Positions 1 to 5,144 of a stretch of 5,144 nt of DNA are shown here, in pieces. The notes beneath the pieces were generated by a model. It was given only the letters and a program-made list of their open reading frames with translations. It was not told the DNA's origin and did no database searches. The stretch comes from Muribaculaceae bacterium (GTDB lineage Bacteria; Bacteroidota; Bacteroidia; Bacteroidales; Muribaculaceae), in the NCBI GenBank assembly GCA_009775375.1, contig VSPO01000162.1, forward strand, positions 1-5,144, in the 5' to 3' direction. Numbering within the stretch: the stretch's first letter is position 1; every line of letters starts with the position of its first letter. The position numbers and the translations under genes were made by a program.

Positions 1-755
1 AGATAGTCTGACAGGGCAGAAAGTTTGGTGATGGTTTCGATTTTGCGTGTGCGGAATTTCGAGTCGCTAACAAACTTTGCGAAAGGGATGTGACTTTTGA
101 CGACATTGTCTGAATCGGAAACCGCCACAAGCAAGCCGACCGAAAATCCGGCTTTCATCTCTTCTACTGTCAAGACGAATTCATTGCGGCTGTCGAGCAA
201 GAAAAATTTATCTGTCCAGACCCTAATGCCTCCAGCCACGCCTCCCTGTCCGATAGCGTCGAACTTCTGCGGCTTCCCAAGGAAGAAAAGATCGTAGAGC
301 GGATCGTTGGAGTAATGGGCGGTGCCCACGGACGTCATCATTGTAGAGAGCATGTTCCACAAAAGCCATTCGCCTCCGGGTCGGGGTAAGGTTTTCTTGG
401 AGATGTAGGCATCTGCAGGAATACATCCGGCCAACGACAGCACAATACTTCCGACCTCAGGATGAAGCATGGCGGGCTGCCAAAGGATCAGATAAGAGCC
501 TTTGTTTTCAGCTATGTGAGGGACGATGTCTCCTTTTGAAATAAGGTTGGCGGCAAGCAGCCATATTTTATGCATCGTCTCCAGCCAAGGCTGGCTCGTG
601 GGATATGAAGAGGGATTAACTTTGCCAAGTCGCTCCACAAAATCTATGAACGCAATAGACGTGGTTTTTCCATTCGGGTCGGTGAGCACGACTTCGGTTT
701 CATAAGTGCTTTTAAGATTAAACGACACTTCGACTCCGGCTTCAAACACCATCAT
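1..755 (-). CDS. SNF2-family DEAD/DEAH helicase (HelZ-like), N-terminal part, runs off left edge
   Basis: The minus frame is open from an ATG at 755 to position 1, giving about 251 residues and no stop. No helicase motif is inside the window, so the call rests on the N-terminal accessory region. Residues 66-117 (LLAANLISKGDIVPHI, then LILWQPAMLHPEVGSIVLSL, then IPAD) resemble the stretch of mycobacterial HelZ that reads GRVLPQL, CWRPVL, SAMPP. Residues 158-250 (GKPQKFDAI, GGIRVW, then a hydrophobic strand and IPFAKF) fit the SNF2-helicase-associated region that precedes the ATPase. Known members are ATP-dependent DNA/RNA translocases, often with a SWIM zinc finger; the role here is unknown. 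The start is chosen at the first of two tandem ATGs (755, 752), with GGAAG 7 nt upstream; the frame has a TGA at 812-810. It overlaps the symporter remnant by 14 nt. Compared with HelZ the N-terminus looks some 80 residues short, so true truncation is possible. Confidence 0.68.
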   Translation of the reverse strand, partial: MMVFEAGVEVSFNLKSTYETEVVLTDPNGKTTSIAFIDFVERLGKVNPSSYPTSQPWLETMHKIWLLAANLISKGDIVPHIAENKGSYLILWQPAMLHPEVGSIVLSLAGCIPADAYISKKTLPRPGGEWLLWNMLSTMMTSVGTAHYSNDPLYDLFFLGKPQKFDAIGQGGVAGGIRVWTDKFFLLDSRNEFVLTVEEMKAGFSVGLLVAVSDSDNVVKSHIPFAKFVSDSKFRTRKIETITKLSALSDY

Positions 756-1060
756 GTCGTCGCTTCCAATCGTAGAGGTGAGCAACTGTTTTCGGAAGGT
801 CGTGGCCGGTCATGGCGTATACGCAGGAGTCTGACCAGACTTTTTCCGCTGTCTCTATCATGTCGATGATTGTGTAGACAGGAAGGATCACTCCCATGAC
901 AGCTATCGGAGCCCCCATTCCGCTCATTAGGGAGAGGGTCAGGAAATAGCATCACGAAGAGGGAGGTGACGGCTATAAAGGCTGCGCATCCATTCATGTT
1001 GATGGTGGTGCAGAGAGGGAGGACGAAACGTGAGATTATGGAATTATTGAGAGCAGGCAT
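742..1060 (-). pseudogene. Remnant of dicarboxylate/amino acid:cation symporter (SDF/DAACS family)
   Basis: Two minus frames carry adjacent parts of one family. From 1060 down to about 953 the frame reads SRFVLPLCTTINMNGCAAF then VTSLFV, the TM7 region with the NMDGT-like cation motif (here NMNGC). From about 951 down to 742 another frame reads CYFLTLSLMSGMGAP, then ILPVYTIIDMIETAE and VWSDSCV, the end of HP2 and TM8. In intact members about 30-35 residues lie between these parts, including the first half of re-entrant hairpin HP2 with its GVP tip; they are missing here and the frame changes at 949-954. The N-terminal ~300 residues (TM1-TM6, HP1) are also absent, because the sequence abuts the aldolase gene. 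The usual Asn of the TM8 motif appears as Lys (AEKVWSD). Intact relatives import C4-dicarboxylates or acidic amino acids with Na+ or H+. This copy cannot form a transporter. The C-terminal tail (HDLPKTVAHLYDW) is unlike the family and unassigned. Confidence 0.85.
763..767 (-). promoter_or_regulatory. Possible ribosome binding site for the SNF2-like gene
   Basis: GGAAG on the minus strand lies 7 nt before the ATG at 755 and supports that start over the in-frame TTG at 785. Bacteroidota depend weakly on Shine-Dalgarno pairing, so this is only modest support. Confidence 0.3.
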
Positions 1061-2067
1061 TCTATGTCTTCAGGTGTCGTGCCCCAGTCTGTGACGAATC
1101 TGACCGGAGTCTCCGTTTCTCCACGTGGACCCCACAGTTCAAAGCTTGCGTGAGGCATAAGCGCGTCGATTATCTCGTTGGACAGGATGAAGAATTGCTG
1201 GTTGGTAGGGGAGTCCATGAAAAGCCTGTGGCCTTTTTCGAGCATCCCTTTTTTCAATGCCATGGCAGTGTCGACACCGTTGCGTCCGATTCTATCGTAA
1301 AGATTCCCACTGAACAATGCTTCAAACTGAAGACCGAGCAGACGACCCTTGGCCATCAATGCACCATGGGCTTTTACGTGAGTGAGAACATGATGGAAAA
1401 GCTCAGGATGACGGGTCACGACGGCCTCTCCGAAGAGGGTTCCGCATTTTGTGCCGCCTATATAGAAGATGTCGGCAATGGCAGCAATATCGCTAATTTT
1501 TACGTCGGGGGATGCGGCAAGTCCGTAAGCGAGCCGTGCTCCGTCGATGTATAGAGGAAGCTTCCATTTATTGCATATCTCTTTCAAGTCGAGCAGTTCT
1601 TGGAGGGAATATATTGTGCCAACTTCCGTAGGGAATGTGGCGTATACCATTCCGGGGCGTGCCATATGTTCCCATGTCTCGTCGGCATAGAAAGAGGTCA
1701 TATAAGCGTTGATCTCGTCGGGGTTCATTTTTCCTTGACGAGAGGGCAAGGTTATGACCTTATGACCGGAGGCTTCCACAGCGCCCGACTCATGGACGTT
1801 TATGTGGCCCGTATCTACAGAAATCACAGCATCATATCTGCCTGCCACCAAATCTATGACAGTGGCGTTTGTCTGAGTCCCGCCAACAAGGAAAACCACG
1901 TCACCCTTGCCGGATTCAAGTCCGCAGGCTTCGAGAATCGCGGTTTGGGCTTGGGCTGTATATCGGTCGTTCCCATAACCGGGGGTCTGCTCCATATTGG
2001 TAAGCGACAGCCTCTCAAGAATCTCGGGATGGCATCCGCGCATATAGTCACTATCGAAATGCAACAT
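1036..2067 (-). CDS. Low-specificity L-threonine aldolase family protein (PLP-dependent)
   Basis: A 343-residue fold-type I PLP enzyme of the beta-eliminating lyase/threonine aldolase family, predicted to cleave L-threonine or L-allo-threonine to glycine and acetaldehyde in the cytoplasm. It starts MLHFDSDYMRGCHPEIL, as family members do. Visible motifs: YGND at 31-34, GGTQTN at 62-67, HINVHESGA at 88-96 (the His stacking on the PLP ring), DGAR at 175-178 (Asp binding the pyridine nitrogen), GGTKCG at 204-209 with Lys207 as the Schiff-base lysine, and VRFVTDW at 322-328 with Arg323 for the substrate carboxylate. The length is normal. The C-terminus (ECLLSIIP) is a few residues shorter than usual and its last codons overlap the symporter remnant, so a deletion may have supplied its stop. 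An in-frame ATG at 2187 adds 40 residues unlike the family and is rejected. A candidate promoter lies at 2157-2187. The enzyme looks functional; exact substrate preference is not visible. Confidence 0.92.
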   Translation of the reverse strand: MLHFDSDYMRGCHPEILERLSLTNMEQTPGYGNDRYTAQAQTAILEACGLESGKGDVVFLVGGTQTNATVIDLVAGRYDAVISVDTGHINVHESGAVEASGHKVITLPSRQGKMNPDEINAYMTSFYADETWEHMARPGMVYATFPTEVGTIYSLQELLDLKEICNKWKLPLYIDGARLAYGLAASPDVKISDIAAIADIFYIGGTKCGTLFGEAVVTRHPELFHHVLTHVKAHGALMAKGRLLGLQFEALFSGNLYDRIGRNGVDTAMALKKGMLEKGHRLFMDSPTNQQFFILSNEIIDALMPHASFELWGPRGETETPVRFVTDWGTTPEDIECLLSIIP

Positions 2068-2156
2068 ATTAATGAGTCTGTTAGAATGGCACTCCGGTTC
2101 GCATGAATGACGAGCCCGTAAAAAAGGGAAAGTGCCAAAGGGTTGAAAATACGGCG

Positions 2157-2187
2157 TAAAATTATTAAAAAAATTGCCATCTGCCAA
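2157..2187 (-). promoter_or_regulatory. Candidate Bacteroidota-type promoter for the aldolase gene
   Basis: On the minus strand TTGG (2187-2184) is followed after 19 nt by TAATTTTA (2164-2157). This resembles the Bacteroidota -33 TTTG / -7 TAnnTTTG pair, though neither box is perfect. It lies about 90 nt upstream of the aldolase ATG at 2067, leaving an untranslated leader of roughly 80 nt. The AT-rich setting makes chance matches likely. Confidence 0.35.
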
Positions 2188-2240
2188 CGATTATATTGCT
2201 TTTTCGAGGAAAAATAAGCTGATTATATGCGCAAGGAAGG

Positions 2241-2248
2241 TAGGTTTG
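2241..2248 (+). promoter_or_regulatory. Candidate -7 box for the truncated galactanase gene
   Basis: TAGGTTTG matches the Bacteroidota -7 consensus TAnnTTTG exactly and ends 54 nt before the ATG at 2303. No good TTTG-like -33 element is visible at the expected distance, so this half-match may be fortuitous. With the minus-strand candidate at 2157-2187 it would make 2068-2302 a divergent control region. Confidence 0.38.
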
Positions 2249-2302
2249 TGCCGTTTCTTGATTATAGCCGCTATTTTTCGGCGAGTTTTCAATAAAAAGA
2301 GC

Positions 2303-2638
2303 ATGAAAAAATTGATTCTTGGGACTTTCGCCGTTTTAATCGGCATTTTTGCCACAAATGCGCAGAAAGATTTTGTAAAGGGTGCTGACGTAGGTTTTCT
2401 TCCTGAGCAGGAGAGGAATGGAGTGAAGTTTCACGACCGCGACGGCAAAGAGCGTGAATGCCTTGACCTTCTAAAGAATGACTATGGTCTGTCGGCAATA
2501 AGGATGAGGGTTTGGGTGGATCCCAAAGATGGAGTCTGCGACAAAAACGAACTCCTTGCCATGGGAAAACGAGCGAAGGAGATGGGGATGGATTTCATGG
2601 TGGAAGTATTCACCATAATGAATATCAGCGTGTTGTAG
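2303..2638 (+). pseudogene. Truncated arabinogalactan endo-beta-1,4-galactanase (GH53), N-terminal fragment
   Basis: The reading frame gives 111 residues beginning with a signal peptide (MKKLILGTFAVLIGIFATNA, cleavage before Gln21). Then comes the GH53 N-terminus: DFVKGADVGFLPEQE at 23-37, GKERECLDLLKNDYGLSAIRM within 48-68, RVWVDP at 69-74, and GKRAKEMGMDFMV at 88-100. Intact enzymes continue with a strand like DFHYSDxWADP and reach about 350-400 residues. Here homology stops after Val100 (position 2602) and the last 11 residues are unrelated. Both catalytic glutamates lie in the missing part, so no galactanase activity is possible. Intact relatives cut beta-1,4-galactan side chains of pectin outside the cytoplasm. 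The start at 2303 is set by the signal peptide; the longer in-frame start at 2174 adds an unconserved 43-residue leader. Signal peptide and promoter-like box remain, so a short secreted peptide might still be made. Confidence 0.85.
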
Positions 2639-2863
2639 AGTAAAAGGTGCAAAAATTGCAGTAAATGGACTTCTCAGCCCTAAAATTGCGCTCCCCTGGC
2701 TAAGATTTGGTATTTCAGGGTATTAGGCTATATAGTGATTGGATAAGGCAAAGAAGGTAATCAATGCGAATTGGTTAAGTATTTTATATACTTATTTACA
2801 ATATTTAACGCTGCAAGATAAGCCAATTTCAATGCACATAGGGGGAAAGAACGACGAGAGAAG
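2603..2863. other. AT-rich sequence of unknown origin after the galactanase break, possibly an insertion remnant
   Basis: Galactanase similarity ends abruptly at 2602 and nothing recognisable follows. Plus-strand frames are short and broken; the longest, 2739-2930, runs through the hairpin cluster and has no known motif. A small inverted repeat TGCAA-AAA-TTGCA sits at 2648-2660. No transposase remnant, clear terminal inverted repeats or target duplication could be seen by eye. A worn 3' end of an insertion sequence would explain the abrupt junction, but this is inference. Confidence 0.35.
2776..2794. repeat. Short AT-rich inverted repeat
   Basis: TAAGTAT and ATACTTA form a perfect 7-bp stem around the 5-nt loop TTTAT. 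It is too weak and AT-rich for a convincing terminator and could be chance, a protein site, or part of a decayed element. Confidence 0.4.
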
Positions 2864-2930
2864 TCATGTCTTCCCGGAAAAATCGGGTCGAGGGGTTTCC
2901 CCTTGCAAGGGTGTTTTAGGTCAGACATGA
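2864..2930. repeat. Long-range inverted repeat enclosing small hairpins
   Basis: TCATGTCT (2864-2871) is perfectly complementary to AGACATGA (2923-2930). Inside lie CCCG (2873-2876) with CGGG (2884-2887), GGGG (2892-2895) with CCCC (2899-2902) around TTT, and the perfect 12-bp palindrome CCCTTGCAAGGG (2900-2911), which competes with the GGGG/CCCC pair. The right outer arm is also used by the hairpin at 2911-2956, so the two folds exclude each other. Confidence 0.5.
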
Positions 2931-2956
2931 GCGAAGCCGATGTCTGACAAAAACAC
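2911..2956. repeat. Strong extended hairpin (16 bp in two segments)
   Basis: GTGTTTT (2911-2917) pairs with AAAACAC (2950-2956), then after a small internal loop GTCAGACAT (2920-2928) pairs with ATGTCTGAC (2940-2948) around an 11-nt loop. On the minus strand the loop could add a short GGC/GCT pair around TTC. Neither strand has a U-run directly after the GC-rich stem, so it is not a standard intrinsic terminator despite lying between convergent genes. It could be a structured RNA, a transcription barrier or a dispersed palindromic element. Confidence 0.6.
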
Positions 2957-2973
2957 ATCTTGCACTGACTATC

Positions 2974-3006
2974 GAAAATATAAACCCCGACAATCACTGC
3001 CGGGGT
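2974..3006 (-). terminator. Rho-independent terminator of the TonB-GLPGLI-propeller operon
   Basis: On the minus strand, 24 nt after the propeller stop codon, ACCCCG (3006-3001) pairs with CGGGGT (2989-2984) around an 11-nt loop, with one further C-G pair possible inside. The stem is followed by a T-rich run (TTTATATTTTC). GC stem, U-rich tail and position after the last gene make this a convincing intrinsic terminator. Confidence 0.8.
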
Positions 3007-3030
3007 ATTCATTATATTACGAGTATCTGT

Positions 3031-4038
3031 TTACAGTTTAATTGTAACAAACTCTTTGCCATTGTAGCCTATGAGTCGGGAATCGTCAATGGCAGCGATG
3101 CGATAAAGAGGGTAAGGAATAGTGAAGTAACGATCAACGATATTGCCGTTCCAATCAATCTTGTAGATTGTCGGCGCATAGTTTTCAACATCAGAATATT
3201 TACATCCCCAATGCAGCGCGTATATATAATCGGGAGTGCAAGTTACATCTACCGTATGCAGTATGTTTATAGTCTCAAAGTCGGCTTCATCAAGAGTGTT
3301 TGTGTCGAATGTATCTTCGCCGATTTTTATCGATTTGATTATATTGCCGTTGGTGTCGAATATCTCTACAACTGGATGAAGTTTATAGGCAAATGCGAGT
3401 CTGTTATATTTATCAGAATACACCATTTCCCCAGCGTTAGGCATCCATGTCTGCAATAAGGGAGAAATGTTAATCTGACGGATGGTATCAATCTTTGAGG
3501 TTCCCAAATCGGCGGTCATGGCATATTGGCGACCGCCGTTTGGCTCCCGTCCAATAAAGACATATTTGTCAGAGCCGGTCATATATACATCCTGAACGTA
3601 CTGCGAGAGAGGGAATGGCACGGCGCTGTTGCTGTCCATCAGATACTGCCGTGTTCTGACAAATGCTGTATCATTCTCAACGGAAAAAATCTCGCAATCG
3701 TCCTGCCCGATGACGCGAATTGCGCCATTGTCGGAGATAAAAGGATAAGGCATATAGGAGGTATAATAACCGTCCTCACGTTTGCCCATGTCCGGGCTTA
3801 TATTAATTGTGTTGTTGGTGCTGTTGATAATAGCGCGACGGAGAAGCCGTTGACCGTATCCGTCCTCACATTCAAAGACAAACATCAATGTATCACCGGA
3901 TATTTTCATGTCCGTGATATGACTTATTGCAGGTAACGGCTCTCCGATTATTTTAAGTTTTGCCGTTGTGGTAGTTGACTGCGCGTTGGCACACCCTGAC
4001 ATGAACAGGGAGAGTGCTATTACAGGTAATATCTTCAT
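3031..4038 (-). CDS. BF3164-like TolB-type six-bladed beta-propeller lipoprotein
   Basis: 335 residues with an N-terminal export signal. LFMSGC ends at Cys16, a plausible lipobox; ANA-Q just after also resembles a signal peptidase I site, so lipoprotein status is likely but not certain. The remainder is strand-rich with repeated blade-like segments. Examples are YSDKYNRLAFAYKL (207-220) followed by VVEIFDTNGNIIKSI (223-237), and TPDYIYALHWG (268-278) followed by IYKIDWNGNIV (291-301), ending in YPLYRIAAIDDSRLIGYN. This pattern is typical of the Bacteroidota TolB-like six-blade propeller family to which BF3164 belongs. The function of the family is unknown; such propellers usually bind protein or ligand at the envelope. 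Its ATG overlaps the GLPGLI stop codon (ATGA), implying translational coupling and linked stoichiometry, and a terminator follows, so it is the last gene of the operon. There are no signs of decay. Confidence 0.75.
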   Translation of the reverse strand: MKILPVIALSLFMSGCANAQSTTTTAKLKIIGEPLPAISHITDMKISGDTLMFVFECEDGYGQRLLRRAIINSTNNTINISPDMGKREDGYYTSYMPYPFISDNGAIRVIGQDDCEIFSVENDTAFVRTRQYLMDSNSAVPFPLSQYVQDVYMTGSDKYVFIGREPNGGRQYAMTADLGTSKIDTIRQINISPLLQTWMPNAGEMVYSDKYNRLAFAYKLHPVVEIFDTNGNIIKSIKIGEDTFDTNTLDEADFETINILHTVDVTCTPDYIYALHWGCKYSDVENYAPTIYKIDWNGNIVDRYFTIPYPLYRIAAIDDSRLIGYNGKEFVTIKL

Positions 4039-4880
4039 TTTATTTCAAGGGGTTTATATGGAATTGACTGCTCTTCTATATCTGATGAATTGCGAAACTT
4101 GCCGTCAGAACCTCTTACCATAATTCTGGCACCACCCATGCCTGAAGAAAGAAAAGTATATGGAGATTTGAAGTACCGGGCTATTGTTTTCGCAGCATCT
4201 TCGGGGCTACACCCCTTTTCATTGTCATATTCATAAGACATTATTGGTTCGGAGCATTTCTCAAATCCGGAACATTCCCAATTATACTGCCCCTCTGCAT
4301 CCTGAATACGAAGTATCAATCCCGGCAGACCTCCGAATTTATAAGGGCCATAAGGTAATGGCAGTTCTGTGGTAAACCAAGCCTTGTATATTCTTCCGGC
4401 ATATTCAGTAGTGGCTTCCTGACATTCATAGCCGAGAATAGTCATGCTACTGTCCGGCACAAAATTCCAAGCCAGTGTCGGCAGGAGTTCTTCGTACCGC
4501 AAGGTGCCTGTCATTATCGGTAGTCGATATTTGATATTTGCAGTTTTATTTTGCAGGCTTCCGATTATTTCAAGCGGCCACGGATTACCGGCAGGATTGG
4601 AATAAGTACTGGAACCACGTCGGCTTTCCTCGGTATGGATAGAATCGAAGTGTAACAGAATTTCACTGCAATCTTTATATTTTTCTTTTCCGATAAGGAG
4701 TATGCGAGTATCCTCCATATAATCCTTATCATCGGGGTGATTCTTATAACGAAGTTGATATGTAGCTTTATACTTTGCAGTATCAACAATTTTACCATTC
4801 TCTAATGATTGCGAGTATGGCGTCTGCGCGTTAGCAATAAACGACATCAATATCAACAATATACTTACTAACTGTTTCAT
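4035..4880 (-). CDS. GLPGLI family protein
   Basis: 281 residues with a signal peptide (MKQLVSILLILMSFIANA, cleaved before Gln19), so the protein is exported to the periplasm or beyond. The family signature is clear: ILGYECQEATTEYAGR at 148-163, AWFTTELPLPYGPY at 167-180, and the name-giving GLPGLI at 184-189 followed by LRIQD. An upstream strand-rich region at residues 35-80 (YKATYQLRYK, RILLIGKEKYKDCSE) fits the usual start of the domain. Cysteines at 71, 152, 203, 209 and 224 could form disulfides. The biochemical role of the family is unknown; members are confined mostly to Bacteroidota and commonly sit next to TonB-dependent receptors, as here. The gene begins 12 nt after the barrel gene ends and shares ATGA with the propeller gene. 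Intact and of normal length. No promoter of its own is visible. Confidence 0.92.
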   Translation of the reverse strand: MKQLVSILLILMSFIANAQTPYSQSLENGKIVDTAKYKATYQLRYKNHPDDKDYMEDTRILLIGKEKYKDCSEILLHFDSIHTEESRRGSSTYSNPAGNPWPLEIIGSLQNKTANIKYRLPIMTGTLRYEELLPTLAWNFVPDSSMTILGYECQEATTEYAGRIYKAWFTTELPLPYGPYKFGGLPGLILRIQDAEGQYNWECSGFEKCSEPIMSYEYDNEKGCSPEDAAKTIARYFKSPYTFLSSGMGGARIMVRGSDGKFRNSSDIEEQSIPYKPLEIK

Positions 4881-4892
4881 AATCTTGTGTTT

Positions 4893-5144
4893 TTAGAATA
4901 TTCTGAATCTGATTTTGAGCAACACACTGCGAGGGCGTATGTTGTAGATTGCCTTTGACTCCGTGAGAGCCGACAGACTGGAATATACATACGACTTGCG
5001 GTTGAGCAGGTTGTCGCATGACAGCGTAAAGCTGAAACGCTTTATGGTGTACTTCGCCTCGGCATTGAGCAGAAGGAAGGACTTGTCACCGTCGTTGAAG
5101 TTGTTGTAGTAATGGTAGAGCGATGTAGTCAGCGTAACGCCTCC
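4893..5144 (-). CDS. TonB-dependent receptor / outer-membrane beta-barrel protein, C-terminal end
   Basis: Open from the right edge to a TAA at 4895-4893, giving 83 C-terminal residues. Alternating strands are visible: LTTSLYHYYNNFNDGDKSF, then LLLNAEAKYTIKRFSFTLSC, then DNLLNRKSYVYSSL, ending IRPRSVLLKIRFRIF. The DNLLN turn, the paired amphipathic strands and the terminal aromatic residue, which the BAM machinery recognises, are typical of TonB-dependent receptor barrels, particularly the large carboxypeptidase-regulatory-like/barrel proteins found beside GLPGLI genes in Bacteroidota. Plug domain and any TonB box lie outside the window, so the substrate cannot be inferred and a non-TonB barrel remains possible. 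The gene leads the visible operon. Confidence 0.8.
   Translation of the reverse strand, partial: GGVTLTTSLYHYYNNFNDGDKSFLLLNAEAKYTIKRFSFTLSCDNLLNRKSYVYSSLSALTESKAIYNIRPRSVLLKIRFRIF

Noticed and set aside
97..426. Short open frames on both strands near the left end
   Set aside because: They are out-of-frame shadows of the continuous minus-strand SNF2-like frame covering 1-755.
949..954. Programmed frameshift in the symporter
   Set aside because: A simple slip would not explain the roughly 30-35 residues missing at the same point or the absent N-terminal 300 residues.
1150..1554. Plus-strand open frame opposite the aldolase
   Set aside because: Antisense shadow of a well-supported PLP enzyme gene; no protein-like motifs.
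1600..2106. 168-codon plus-strand open frame opposite the aldolase
   Set aside because: Also a shadow; the minus-strand frame carries all the catalytic motifs.
2068..2187. In-frame upstream start giving a 383-residue aldolase
   Set aside because: The extra 40 residues do not resemble the family, which begins at MLHFDSDYMRG, and the interval contains the candidate promoter.
2174..2302. In-frame upstream start for the galactanase fragment
   Set aside because: It would place a 43-residue unconserved leader before a clear signal peptide at MKKLILGTFA.
2739..2930. 63-codon plus-strand open frame in the intergenic region
   Set aside because: It runs into the inverted-repeat cluster, has no recognised motif and no convincing start signal.
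2911..2956. Bidirectional intrinsic terminator
   Set aside because: The stem is strong, but T-rich sequence lies before it and A-rich sequence after it on the plus strand, and neither strand shows a U-run directly after the GC-rich part. The real terminator of the minus operon is at 2974-3006.
3526..3936. 136-codon plus-strand open frame opposite the propeller gene
   Set aside because: Antisense to a gene with signal peptide, family repeats and operon coupling; no recognisable domain.

Overview
The window looks like a chromosomal stretch from a Bacteroidota genome, most likely Bacteroidales. Several things point there. There is a GLPGLI-family protein beside a TonB-dependent outer-membrane barrel that ends in Phe. 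There is a secreted TolB-like propeller of the BF3164 type. One candidate promoter has a TAnnTTTG -7 element. No rRNA, tRNA, CRISPR array or intact transposase was seen. Family names come from remembered motifs and alignments, not from searches.

Layout, left to right. Positions 1-2067 hold three minus-strand units, transcribed right to left. The first is an apparently intact PLP-dependent threonine aldolase (1036-2067). Next is the decayed 3' end of a dicarboxylate/amino acid:cation symporter (742-1060), which lacks its N-terminal bulk and has an internal deletion plus frameshift. Last is the N-terminal part of a HelZ-like SNF2-family helicase (755 down to 1), which runs off the left edge. 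The aldolase overlaps the symporter remnant, and the remnant overlaps the helicase start, so the segment appears to have been compacted by deletion. Positions 2068-2302 are a divergent control region with one candidate promoter for each direction. On the plus strand, 2303-2638 is the signal peptide and first ~80 mature residues of a family 53 endo-galactanase, cut off before any catalytic residue and followed by unrelated sequence.

Positions 2639-3030 have no convincing gene. They hold AT-rich sequence of unknown origin (perhaps an insertion remnant), a cluster of inverted repeats with mutually exclusive pairings (2864-2956), and the terminator of the operon arriving from the right.

Positions 3031-5144 are a tight minus-strand operon: a TonB-dependent receptor-type barrel (C-terminus only), a GLPGLI-family periplasmic protein, and a TolB-like propeller lipoprotein. 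The first two are 12 nt apart and the last two overlap by 4 nt (ATGA). All three products are predicted to be exported, so they probably act together in the cell envelope; the substrate is unknown. The most notable features are this operon, the two separate gene remnants in under 2 kb, and the nested inverted repeats. Nothing here is clearly a new defence or mobile system.
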